DNA of 64,000 bases from Aphis gossypii. Taxonomy: Eukaryota; Arthropoda; Insecta; Hemiptera; Aphididae. A program made the translations under genes and the position numbers. Under the pieces are notes generated by a model. It had not been told where the DNA came from. It searched no databases and saw only the letters and a list, made by a program, of their open reading frames with translations. Shown piece after piece: positions 24,200 to 35,291 of the stretch. Position 1 is the stretch's first letter. Each line of letters begins with the position of its first letter. The stretch spans positions 83,175 through 147,174 of the forward strand of contig NW_026083064.1 in the NCBI RefSeq assembly GCF_020184175.1, given 5' to 3'.

Positions 24200-24203
24200 A
24201 AAA

Positions 24204-24760
24204 TGTTATGGAATTTGTTTCATACACACAATGAAATGTCTGTTTTTTTTTTTCAAAGAATAATAAATAGAAAATTATAATGAAAATAGTATTTTTATTT
24301 ACAAAATAATTGATGAAATAACAATTAAATTATTATTTATCAACACGTCAAATTATTAAAATGTATACAAACAATAAATATAAAACTTAATAGTAACTAG
24401 TAAGAAGTATACAAATAATATAATTTTTTATATACCCAATAAGAAATCTTAAGATACAGTCGATGATATAGTTAAAATAAATAAAAAGTAAGTAATTTAC
24501 ATTGGTCTTACATATACTAGATTATAAAAATTCTTATACATTTTTATTAATTTTACAAATGAAGTGTTTAAATCTATTCTGATAAATATTAAATTGTTTC
24601 ATAAGCAATTAAGCACTATTAATTGTTGAAAGCAAGCATAATAAAGCAGCATCCTATAAACAAAAAGCAAAAAGCAAAAATTACTATTCAAATTTGAAAT
24701 GGTTCACTTTAATATTAAAATATAAATTTGGACTTAAGTTCTGCAAATGTGAAAGAATTG
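24204..24760. other. AT-rich stretch between errantivirus and P-like gene
   Basis: There is no coding signature. The first part should be the 5' LTR of the errantivirus-like element (TGTTATGGAAT start, AATAAA on the minus strand near 24296), but its length and far end cannot be fixed. The rest should be the 3' end of the P-like element. No inverted terminus could be matched to the other side. Confidence 0.4.
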
Positions 24761-27530
24761 TCAATTTTTTATTTTTACTTGGAACAGAAGCAAATTTTGA
24801 TTTAAAGTTTTAATAGCATACACTATTCTGAAACGTATGTATAATAATTTTAAATATTCAATATTAAAGTTTGGACATGGATAGTTAAATGGAACATTAT
24901 CAATAAATTTTTTTAATTTAATTCCAATATTGTTTTCTACAGCTAAATTTGGAAAATTAACCATGAAAATTGAATCCAATTGATTTATACAATTATAAAA
25001 TATGTTGGGTGGCATTAAAAGATTTCCAAAAGTCGTTGTTTCTTTGTTTGAGTAACTTTTAAAATAATTAAACAAAAAAGAATAATCTAATTTATTTTGT
25101 GTTTTAGCGAAATTCAAACAAACATCACAAGTGTGTTTTTGTTAACATTTTGAAAGTAAATATCTACTTACATAAGTTAATGCATTCCTAGGAGGTACAT
25201 TTAGATCTCTATAATCTATAGTCCCTACAGATAATGAACAAAATTTGAATGGTGTTGTCTCAGGAAATAAAATTTTTGAGTTAAAATGAATAGAGTCACC
25301 TATTTTAGTTAAAATAATATCGAGATCGTCAATACAATTAGCTCCATCAGAATATCTAAAATAGTTGGTAAAAAAGACTTTTTTAAAACTCCAAATAAAT
25401 TGAATCGGTGTAGGGTTTTGATTATTACCATTTTGCTGCCGAAAATTTCCAAATCAATTTTCTAAGCAATTCTGGTTTAATCTGTTTGTAAACAATAATT
25501 TACGTGTTTCTTTTATATCTTACCACAGTTGTAACACAGCACTAATTGTTATTTGCCACCCACTTATAAATTTCATTCTGCTAGTAATATTTTCATTATT
25601 ATTATTTTTTACTATTAAATTATTAAAAATAGTTAACATGAATAATAAGTGCTTATTTTGTTCTTCAGTATTTTAAAATGGCCTATTAAAATATTTACTA
25701 CCTCTTTTAATTTAGAATTTAGTAAGTCAAATAGTTGGTCCATGTATTCTATAAATTTAATGGTAAATGTGGCTGATTGAGGTTAATATCCAGATGTTAT
25801 ATGACATTTCATACCTGCTGCAACAGTGACACTAAATATTTGAGTGGCTTATTTAACCTTCATTTTTTGAAAAGGTCCGGGAATTTAAATGTATATCGGT
25901 TAATTTTGGAGCAAGTCTGTTTATACGTTTATCATTTGCATAGAATGTATCTAAATACTTCTTATTGGTCACATTATCATTATAAATAAATTTGTGTTTA
26001 AAAAAATTGTTTCTAGTTGATTTTAGATGGGGAGTGTCAAATATAAAATAAATTGTTTTGTTATTTACAGAAAAAATGGTCTTTCTTTGGAAACATTTAC
26101 ACTTTTTGAAAAATCATAGAAGTTGGAACCCTGATCAGTTGTGAGAACTCTTATATTTAAGAAAGTACTCTGTAAACGGTAAATAACAGCAAATATTGTA
26201 CTTTGTAAAGCAAAACCAGTACAACTATTGTGAACAAAAAAATAAGCAATAGGTTGTTTCCAAGGAAATTTGAGTCCCCGAATCATAAAACAAAGTGCAT
26301 ATTTAGCAGGTTCATAAGTTTTTTGATTAAAAGTTTCGTTAAAACCTACTATAAAATCTTTCGAAATGTTGTAGTACAAATTACTTTTTATAGCTATTTC
26401 ATCAATACATAATACACAGTCTTTAGATTCTTCGCTTAGGTTATTCGATTTAAATTTTATTTATTCAAATAAAATATCATTAAAGCCAGAAACAATTTCA
26501 TACTTTTCAGTAACTCTGCGTAAGGTTCTAATCGAAGGCAACTGAAAAATAGTTTTTGAAAATGTATATGCCCGAGGACCAAAGAAATAAATAGTGAGCG
26601 CTAATTGTTTTATTTCATTTGTGTATCTGTAACCATGGGGATTTTTTTTAGTTAGATTTACAAAATTTACAATTATCATGGATAAGTTAGATGGAAGATG
26701 TACATCACACATTTCTTTAAAATGATCTACTGAATTGATAGACACAGCTACTTTTAAAGATAATGTTTCAACCTGTTTTTCTAATTTAGCACACTTAGCT
26801 TTTAATTGTGATACTTCGGTCTTCAACTTCTTTTTCCTTGGAATATTAACCGACAGTTGTTGAGTTGTCTGAGAAGAGGTAGAAACTGTACTGCAAGTTG
26901 ATCCATCAGTTGTAGCAAGTGAATTTTCATTGGTCATTGATGTTGACGCTTCTTTATTTACATGGCTTTCCCCTATAAAGGTAATTTAAAATAATAAAAT
27001 TTCTTGGTACATTATATAAATTGTTATGTATTTAAAGAATTAATTACTTACAATAGCAATTTTTAGAACTTGCAGGTGTACTGGTTCTTTGTGGTTCCTC
27101 ATAATTACAAGTGGTTTTATTAGGATTTATAGAAATTTCCGTCAGTTCATAATCAAGGTCTAAATTTGTAACATTTAAATATAAATTAACAATAAATAAA
27201 ATATGTGTAATTTTAAACTTTAAAAATAAATAATACATACTAAATAAAGTTGGCATCGCTTGAGGCAATAAACGTGTTTTTTTTAGATTACAGTACATTT
27301 TGTTTTCAAAATGAATACTACAAATCCTAAAATTTCTATAAATCGCTTCGATTGGAGTATTTAGGAGGTCATGTCTTCCACATGCCTTCAGCCATTCAAT
27401 ACATCTGCATCAATCCAATAATTATTAAATTTCTATTAATCAGTTATAAAAAAATCAGTAACATCAAATTAGTAATTATTCAAATACATACGGATCTTTC
27501 ATAGAAGGAAAACGATGATACATATATTGA

Positions 27531-30500
27531 CAGGGGCGTCATTTGCGGTACGCAGGGTATACATTTGCGTACCTAAAATTCTAAATTGTAATTTTTGGCC
27601 CGCAAGGCACATGCACATGGCCAGCTCGGCCCCATCACAAAAAAAAAATTAAAATTATACTAAAATAATAAATTAATATGTAAATATTAATTATTATGAT
27701 AGTTGATACCTAATTGATTGATTGATCACTTTTTTATAATTACAAACATAGACCTTATTCTAATAGACGGGCAATAGCAGCAGTTCAAACGATAGGACAA
27801 GATGGCGCTGCTGGCGGTACACCGTGTACTGCGCGCTAGTATATTATTACTAGTAACCACAAATCACTAGATGAGTAATGTAATCGTGGTATACTGGAAT
27901 TCATTAACAGCTGTTATCGTTTTATCAAACATCGGTCTAGTATTATCACAGATTATATTATATTTTATATAATCTGTGCCCTGTGGTATAATCTTCGAAG
28001 TTTAGACATCGTAAATTCATATAATTTTTATTTTATATTTTGTTATTTGTAGTTATTTTATAAATTGTGTAATTGCAGACTGCTGTAATTAATATAATAA
28101 TAGATAGTTGCAATGGAAAATATAAATAAAAAACGTGAAGGTGGAGCGGCGAGAAACCACCTAAAGCAAAAAAGTTGCTTATAGAGTCTGCATCATCATG
28201 TAAATCCATAAAAGATATGTTTTTAAAACAAAGTGTAATACCTAAGCCAGTAAGTTAATTATTTTAAAATTTGATGGGTAACTACTTAAGTTTTGTGTTT
28301 TAGTGGGGATCTTTATAACTTTTATTTGATTTTAGTCTAAGCACTCTAAGCCAGAGATTGATAGTTTTAGTGAAAAAAGTATTACCAATGATGAAGATGA
28401 ATACCTTCACTCATCAACTGAAACAATAGATAATTCTAAGGATACGACGTTGATAATTGAAAATGAGTCTGTAGAACACAATACCAAAGTTAAAGAGAGT
28501 GAAATGGTCCTGAATAATTGTTTTAAAACGTTGACAAATCAAAATGTAACTATCCATATTTTGACACTAATTATGTATAAACTAAACTATAAATTATTAT
28601 GTTTTATTTTCAATAAGTACAAATTATGATTTTAAAATTATTTCTTTACTAGGTGCTTGATAGTTCCCAAACTAAAAATGATGAACCTGTCCAACCAATA
28701 CTTCTAAATTTTCCAAAAACTAATAGTAGAGCTTTTAATAGTAAATTGTATACAATGTTCAATTGGTTGGAATATTCTATTAATGAAGATTCAGTTTTTT
28801 GTTTTCCCTGCAGAAACTTTTTTATTGGTACTTATCAGGGACAAGTTTGTGGTAATGTTCCATATGTAAATATTGGTGTTAAGTGTTGGATTAATCACAA
28901 CCCAATAAAAGCTCTTCAAAAACACTCAAATAGTGAAAAACATTTATCTTCTGTCGAAAAATGGACAATTTATTTAAAAAATAAAAACAAAATGTCCAAT
29001 TCAGTTAATAATCTTATAATAACTGGTAGACTGAAAGAAATAGAAGAAAATCGTAAACACATTTTATTTTTGTAAAAGGCTACTCTATTTTTAGCCAAAC
29101 AAGGCATACCCTTTCATGGTCATGACGAGTCCCAAAGTTCAATAAATAAAGAAAATTTTATTGAACTTCTTTAAATGTTTGGCGATGATGATTTAAAAAA
29201 TCGATTACGTTTAAGGTATGGTCACTACTGCTCACCAGAATACCAAAATGATATGGTTAAAATTATTGCATTATGTACAAGAAAATGTATATTAAGTAAA
29301 ATTAATGCTTTTGGCGTTTTCTCAATATTAGTAGATGAGACAAAAGACGCTTCAAAAAAAGAGCAGTTAAGTTTTATAATTAGATTCATTGATAAAGATT
29401 TTTGTATTCATGAAAAAACTTTAGGCTGTTTTCATATGTTAAATTCAAATGCAGATTCTTTATGTCAGGAAATACAAAAAATTGTTACTGAAAATCATTT
29501 AGACCTAAATTTGTGTGTTGCTCAGTGTTATGATGGTGCCTCGGTGATGAGTGGAATATATTCTGGAGTTCAGCAGAGAGTCAGTTTAATTGTACCTCAT
29601 GTTATTTATCTCCATTGTTGTGCTCATATGTTGAATCTATGCTTAGTTCATACAATTCAAAATATTCCATTATTAGCAAACTTTTTTGAAACTGTACAAA
29701 GTCTTTACAAATTTTTGATGAATAGCCAAACTTGGTATGAGTTATTTATTGGAGCTCAAAAGAAAGAAAATGGCAGAAAAACAAAAAAAATATGTTATTA
29801 TACAATTAGAAAGACTAGTTGAAACACGATGGTCATATTGGTACACTTCACTCCAAAAGGTAAATATGAGGTATGACATTATTCTAGAAGTACTGAAGAT
29901 TCTTACTAAGCAAGGTGATCAAACTGCTAAAGCATTAGGACTTTTACAAGAAGTTTCAACGTTCAGATTTATTATAATTTTACAAGTTATGGAAACAATT
30001 CTCATGAGAGTTCATAGTTTGTCTTGTGAACTTCAAAGTCCTACTTTAATATTACCATCAGTAATGGAGTTGGTTAATTCAACAAAACAAATATTAATTA
30101 ATATGCGTACTGATAATACATTTGAAGAACTTCAACAAAAAGCAGAATTGATTGCAAAAAAAAAACTACATACAAATTGAAAAAGATCAGGTTGCTAAAA
30201 GAAGAAAAGAAACTTATAATACTCACTTCGATGATTACTTTATTGAATCAACTGTTGGAAAAAATAGCTCAAAACAAAAATATTTGAAAAACATTAAAGC
30301 TGAGATTTTGTTTGAAGTTCTTGACAGGTTTCTATGCACTTATTATAAATACACTACTATTTACTGCTAAATTGTTTATATTTTTGAATTGTTCTTACCT
30401 TATCATGTAATATGCTTTAATTTTTATTTTGCAGATTTCTACTAACGCTTGATAGCCGATTTTCTGAGAAAAATCAAAAACTGTTTGATATTTTTAAAAT

Positions 30501-31278
30501 TTTTAATCCTTTAAACAAAGAATATTTTGATCATACATCAAGTAGTTTGAAATATTTTTTGACGCATTATGCTTATTTTAAAATAAATACAATGAAAATT
30601 CCTTCTGAGTTCCAATCAGCAAAAATATTATTAGAAAAAAAAATGATATTGATATCACAACAATTACTAACTCATTGTCAAAACTTCCTTCAGCATTTTC
30701 TGAAACTCTTAAAGTACTTTCAATCATTTTAACGTTACCTTGTACTACTGCTTCTAATGAAAGAGTTTTTTCATCTTTAAAAAGAGTCAAAAGCTTTTTG
30801 CGCTTAAGTATGAACGATGATAGATTAAATGATTTGATGGTGATTAACAGTGAATCAACTGAAGCAAATAGTATTGACTTACAAGAAACTTTAATTATGT
30901 TTTCTAACACGAAGACACGGCGGTATCCTCTTGTATGAATTAATATTAAAAAATAAAAATAAACAATTTTAATTCATTATAATCACCTATGCTTTAATTA
31001 ATTTTCCTGATTTATTCTGTGCATATCTATTGTATTGCTTTATATTGTTCATTGTTTTTATTTAAATTTGACTGTTGAAGTTTCAATTTGGATTAAATTT
31101 AGACATTTATAGCTTTTGCACTGCTTACTACTCGTATTGGGTATTTTTACTTTATTTTTATAATTATTATTATTATACTACTATAATATTAATAATGTAA
31201 AATATGTCAAGAAAAAAAAAATAGTGGCCTGCTCAATATTTATGCGTACCAAAAAAAAAAATTGAAATGACTCCCCTG
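27531..31278 (+). mobile_element. hAT transposon inserted in the THAP exon of the P-like gene
   Basis: The ends are CAGGGGCGTCATTT (27531) and, inverted, CAGGGGAGTCATTT (31278). Flanks are TATATTGA (27523-27530) and TATATTGG (31279-31286), an 8-bp duplication with one mismatch, as expected for hAT. The THAP reading frame of the host gene continues across the site when the element is removed, which supports both boundaries. The 3748-bp element carries one plus-strand transposase gene. The non-coding 5' part (27531-28112) shows nothing else recognisable. Confidence 0.87.
28113..30938 (+). pseudogene. hAT transposase with TTF-type zinc finger, degraded
   Basis: Exon 1 (28113-28249) starts MENINKK and has a GTAAGT donor; exon 2 begins at 28336 and the main exon at 28653. 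The main exon encodes a TTF-type finger (FNWLEYS, FCFPCRNFF), then a DUF4371-like core (ILVDETKDASKKEQLSF, VAQCYDGASVMSG, CCAHMLNLCL). A small intron (30328-30434) joins FEVLDR to FLLTLD. The C-terminus is the hAT dimerisation region (LPCTTASNERVFSSLKR, LNDLMV) ending at 30938. Breaks: a one-base shift in exon 1 near 28162, TAA at 29073-29075 and 29172-29174, and shifts near 29770, in the A10 at 30156-30165 and in the A9 at 30635-30643. Confidence 0.87.
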
Positions 31279-31342
31279 TATATTGGCCATCATTTTTCAT
31301 ACAATTTTTTCATCCTTTTGCAGCACATTTCACTCCTTCCAT

Positions 31343-31581
31343 TGTAAAATACAAATGTCTAAAATTTTTTATAATGACTCAATAAAAAAGGAAATATATG
31401 TGATGCTCTAAAACGTCGATGCAAATGTGTATAGATAATCATTAATCACACTAACAAAAAAAATTGAAATTAAAATATAATTTCACTGTTAAGTTAGAAC
31501 ACGTGTTCAACACAACTACACAAAATGAGAAGTGACTACAGTAAAATGTTGTAACTTGTGAGAAGTAATATATATATATTA
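31343..31581 (-). other. 5' flank of the P-like gene
   Basis: The region is AT-rich, between the P-like start codon and the truncated LINE. It should contain the P-like element's promoter and terminus. I could not find an inverted partner near 24.2-24.8 kb. Confidence 0.4.
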
Positions 31582-33750
31582 TAGGTGTATTACCTCGAGG
31601 AAGAAGGGACTGACGACACCGGCCCTCCCCTTACACGCGGTTGGTCTTTGCGACGCCTCGACCTGGACAAGTTGCTGGCACACGTCGCCACCGTACCACT
31701 ACCGATCATCGACTGCGGAACTTCGGCCACCCAGGCAGCAAACCTGCTGGTCCACTACCTCGAGTCCGTGTGCGACTCCTGCATGCCGCCTAGAGCAGCG
31801 CCGCCGCACGGCAAGAAGTGCGTCCACTGGTGGAACGACAACATCGCACGCCTCCGTCGCGAAACTTGCAGTTCCAGGAGAAGTTACCAAAGGTCATTCC
31901 ACAGACACGACCCGCAATTGCAGATCCAAGCACATTGCGCAACCTACTCCGCCAAGAGGAAGGAGCTGAAAATGGCCATACGGGAAGCCCAGTCAAAATC
32001 CTGGGCCGACCTGTGCCGGGCCGTCGACGCGGACCCATGGGGTCTTCCCTTCAAAGTGGTGACGAAAAAGATTGGCCGAAGGCGTCCGGGCCAAGAGGCC
32101 AGTGGCAGAGAAGAGGCGATCGCAGATCACTTGTTTCCTGTCCACCCTGCAACCGACTAGTCCCAAGAACCCCCTCTCGTCGACTACGAACAACGAATTC
32201 CCGAGTTCACACCTGGCGAGTTCCAAGCCGCATGCAGGAGGCTACCAGCTGGCAAGGCCACAACATGACGGCATAACAAACAAGATCATACAGCTGGTCT
32301 CGCGACTCAGACCTCAGTTATTCATCAAGACCTTCAATGCCTGCCTTGCGCGCGGAGAGTTCCCGCTGCGCTGGAAGACCGCCAGACTAGTCCTCTTGCA
32401 CAAAGGACCTGGTAAGCCGCTGGAAGAACCATCCAGCTTCCGTCCACTGAGTATGTTGGACGCCGCCGGAAAACTGCTGGAGCGCTTAGTGCTTGCCAGG
32501 CTAAACCAACACCTCGACGACACCGGCCAGCGGTCTGAGGATCAATACGGCTTTCGCAGCGGCAGGTGGACCTTAGACGCGATTGAGCGCGTAACTCAAG
32601 CCGCTCGCGGAGCGGCCATAGGCGCGGTTCAACACCGGGACATTTGCGTAGCCGTGTCCCTGGACGTAAGAAACGCATTTAACACGGCAGCGTGGAAAAA
32701 GGTCGACGCCGCACTGCGAGCTAGCCGCGTCCCCCCATACCTCAACCGTATTCTTCGTTCGTATATGGAAAACAGGAGCCTCCTCGTCAGCCGAAACCTC
32801 CAGAACAGGACTACGACGTGCGGTGTTCCCCAGGGCTCGGTCCTCGGACCGGCTCTCTGGAACATCTTCTACGATGACCTGCAAGGATACGGAACCGCCA
32901 ACAAGACTACGAACCACCGACACTAGCCAACATACGGAGTGAAGAGAGGGCTATCACGATAGCCTCCTGGCAGGCGAGGTGGGACAGGAGCACAAAGGGG
33001 AGGTGGACCCACCGCCTAATTCCCCACGTCAAACGATGGCTAGAAAAGGCACCCATGAGCCTAAACTTCCACACGACCCAGATGCTCTCAGGACACGGCT
33101 GCTATCGAAGCTATCTGTGGAAGATCAATCGCGCCAACGACGGTTCCTGCCTCTACTGCGGCTACCACGAGTACGATGTCGAACACACCACCTTCCAGTG
33201 CCCTCGCTGGAACGCCGAACGAGACAGGATGCGACCGTTCCTCAACGGACGTCTCCCTACGGCTGACGACGTACCCGATCTTCCCGATCTTTCTAACCGG
33301 GCATCGAAGACCAGGATACAAGAATTCGTGAAGCGTCTCCCCGAGCACGGTCCGAATTCGTCGGCATGGTTGATAATATAATGAAGGCGAAGGAAGATGA
33401 CGAGAGGGCAAGGAAAAGAGAAGGTGAAGGCTGAGGACCATGTCACAGGACCGTAAGCGGAGTTCCTCCAACACCAACCATCAACCACATTGCTGTTCCA
33501 TCGTTCTGTGCAATAATTAACTATTTATGTGTACATATCATATTTATTTATTGTTAACTGTATGTTTCTAATTAGATTAAGGTTCATATGCTGTTAATAC
33601 CTGTAAGGAGGTAAGTTCGGGGAGATTGGCCCCGTCTTGCTCCATAAGTTTTTTGTATATTATTTTGTTAAATAAACGATGGCGGCGGGAGGAAGTAATG
33701 CGAAAGCGGTCCCCTCCCGGTCGTCGATTCCAACCCGAAAAAAAAAAAAG
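31582..33750 (+). mobile_element. 5'-truncated non-LTR retrotransposon (R1-like LINE)
   Basis: GC-rich sequence in sharp contrast to its neighbours begins at about 31582 in the middle of ORF2 and ends with a 3' untranslated region and an A-run (about 33739-33750). Truncation at the 5' end and a 3' A-run are typical of target-primed LINE insertion. I cannot see a clean target duplication. The coding part is described separately. Confidence 0.8.
31585..33381 (+). pseudogene. LINE ORF2 with deleted RT core
   Basis: The linker before RT (WSLRRLDLDKLLA, WWNDNIARLRRE, DPWGLPFKVV) is typical of R1-clade proteins. RT motifs follow: FPLRWKTARLVLLHKG, SFRPLSMLDAAGKLLER, QYGFRSGRWTLDAI, VSLDVRNAFNTAAW, GVPQGSVLGPALWNIFYDDL. 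The sequence then jumps (about 32878) to the region upstream of the C-terminal zinc knuckle, so the FADD catalytic motif, rest of the palm, and thumb are missing. The C-terminus continues in another frame with GRWTHRLIPHVKRW and CLYCGY..YDVEHTTFQC, a CCHC knuckle, ending at 33381. A TAG at 32158-32160 and a shift to the next frame near 32200 add to the damage. Confidence 0.88.
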
Positions 33751-34153
33751 GAGTATACAATAAAAAGGAATGAGCATTTAGGGATTAGTAACTACCTGTA
33801 TGATCTTTTGACTTTTGTATTATTATTCTATGACCCTCTGCCCAGACTGGTTTCTAAACAATGGTAGGAATGTGTCATACATTCGTATGGTTTGGCCTTA
33901 CAAAATATATTCATGAAAATTACTAATGAGTAAGTACTCAAAAAGTAGTCTGTTCACGACTGTTGTAATGTTTTTAAATTTTGAATTTTCATTATCATTT
34001 AATATATTTCTTATCTTTTAAATTGATAAGAAACTAGGACTCCAAAAATATAGCGGCGTGGTGTTGTTTACATTTCAGAAGTGTCCATTCTGATTTCATT
34101 TATTCTGTGTTATTAACAGATCACCATGTACTAATTTTTTTAAATACTTGTTA
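33751..34153. other. Short non-coding stretch
   Basis: The stretch is AT-rich, with no family signature, between the LINE tail and the tail of Gypsy element A. I recognise nothing in it. Confidence 0.4.
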
Positions 34154-34556
34154 GAGTAAGATGGGCTACCTTTTTGCAAGAATTCCAGCTCGAAATTAAG
34201 CAAATTCATGGTAAAGAGAATATTGAAGCTGATACGCTAACTCGCTATCCACAAATACCCGAAGAAAGTTCACCGATGTTGACGACAATAATCATTATAA
34301 ACAAATTAACATTAGTAGAATACAGTCAAGGTCTTCAAGAACAGTTTAAGAATCTACACGTCTTACAACAAAAGGATCAAGAAATACAGAAGTTAAAACA
34401 ACGAATGGAGGGACTGACTCACAAAAACCTCATAATACATAATAACTTATTATTTTGTCGATCATTGAGGGAGAATACCAAATCATTATACCCAAATGTA
34501 TGGTGGGGAACTTAGTTGAAGAGACACATATAATGTACGGACATAGTGGTTTCAAA
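34154..34556 (+). pseudogene. Tail of a Gypsy pol: end of RNase H and integrase finger
   Basis: It begins RWATFLQEFQLEIKQIHGKENIEADTLTRYP (in two pieces: RWATFLQEF, then IHGKENIEADTLTR), the RNase H end that should follow the break at 15856. An integrase H2C2 finger begins at EETHIMYGHSGF, and the match stops near 34556. There is a stop at 34513-34515 after a frame change. Orientation and style fit Gypsy element A, so this is probably the same copy split by about 18.3 kb of later insertions. A short piece between the two halves (around the TDHK motif) is missing, so I am not certain. Confidence 0.7.
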
Positions 34557-34561
34557 CAATC

Positions 34562-34749
34562 AGTTTGAACTAGAAAAAAAGAATTTCACCAACAAAGTGA
34601 GGGCAATACTGAATAAGCTACCATTTGAAGTGCAGCGCATAGACTCTGAAATTGTAATTGAAATTTGCAAGAGGTTGGGAATAAAATGGAATGCTACTAA
34701 ATGGAAAGTAGATGCATTAAAAAATCATAATAAAGTAACTTTCATTTAA
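34562..34749 (+). CDS. Unidentified small open frame
   Basis: About 60 codons, rich in Lys, Ile and Asn (includes KVRAILNKLPFEVQRIDSE and ICKRLGIKWNATKWK), end in TAA at 34747-34749. I do not recognise a family. It starts where the Gypsy tail ends and precedes the YqaJ-type exon, so it could be an exon or a piece of the same unknown element. It could also be incidental. Confidence 0.25.
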
Positions 34750-34874
34750 CCGTCCAAAAATATCGCTTAAAAAAGCCAATTTGGAAACTTAACAACTATT
34801 GTATTATTAAAATATATGGGATCAACGTAAAATATGTAAAATGTTCTTATTGCGCAATACTTATTTAATTTCAG

Positions 34875-35291
34875 TTATCCTTCTGTCGTCTAAGTAACAA
34901 CGGGAAAATGGAATTGAAATTAGATCACAATTATTACTACCAAGTTCAGGGACAGATGAAAATCTCCAAACTAAATTTTTGCTATTTTGTTGTTTATTCG
35001 GAAAATTGGATAGAAATTCAAACAATTAGTTTCGATGATTCTTTTTGGGGTGAAAAAATGATTGAAAAGTTAAAAGTGTAATTTAACTTTAATTTTTAGA
35101 TTTATGTAGTAAGTGGATTTTGATGTAAATATAATATAAACATAACAAATTTTATTTTCAGTTTTTATACAGAATTCTTACTTCCAGAAATTGTCAATCT
35201 TCAGTACAGGAAAAGACTGTTTGTTGATGATATTATAGACCCTGAACATATTTTGGAAAATATAAAAAACCAAAAATCAAAAATATTATAG
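34875..35291 (+). pseudogene. YqaJ-type recombinase / alkaline-exonuclease-like fragment
   Basis: An exon opens at 34875 after TAATTTCAG and encodes HNYYYQVQGQMKIS, NFCYFVVYSENW and DDSFWGEKMIEKLK. The YYQVQGQ and CYFVVY motifs are the conserved end of YqaJ/lambda-exonuclease-like domains found in many aphid proteins. The donor GTAATT (35079) and an acceptor TTTTCAG (about 35160) join in frame to FYTEFLLPEIV, ending in TAG at 35289-35291. The upstream catalytic part is absent from the window, so this is a 5'-truncated gene or pseudogene. Whether it belongs to a transposon cannot be told from here. Confidence 0.6.

Larger units (their letters stand above)
15899..24203 (-). mobile_element. Errantivirus-like Gypsy element with env
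   Basis: On the minus strand the order is primer site (about 24199-24182), leader, gag, pol (protease, RT, RNase H, integrase), env, polypurine tract and 3' LTR. An env of the baculovirus F-protein type after pol is the hallmark of insect errantiviruses. Several single-base shifts break every gene, so this is an old or inactive endogenous copy. The right-hand (5') LTR should begin at 24204 (TGTTATGGAAT), but it resembles the 3' LTR only over its first bases, so that end is unresolved. A diverged relative lies on the plus strand at 36,885-39,210. Confidence 0.83.
24761..31342 (-). pseudogene. P-superfamily (THAP) transposase, interrupted by a hAT element
   Basis: Exon 1 starts at ATG 31342 with the THAP zinc-finger start, is split by the hAT insertion, and resumes at 27522 with YHRFPSMKDP up to a GTATGT donor at 27491. 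Exon 2 (27404-27241) completes the THAP domain (WLKACGRHDLL, CSIHFE, RLLPQAMPTLF). Later exons give a Lys/Leu coiled coil (about 26830-26740), the helix-turn-helix region, the RNase H-like core (LCIDEIAIK, FMIRGLKFPWKQP, TTDQGSN, FDTPHL), VAAGMKCHITSG and the C-terminal CDVC block to 24761. Breaks include a stop at codon 11 of exon 1, TAA at 26461-26463, a shift in the A6 at 26071-26076 and stops near 25790-25850. The family normally cuts and pastes its own element; this copy is dead. Confidence 0.85.

Noticed and set aside
34562..34749. Possible MIF4G-like resemblance of KVRAILNKLPFE
   Set aside because: Only a few residues are reminiscent; the rest does not follow the domain, so I left it unidentified.
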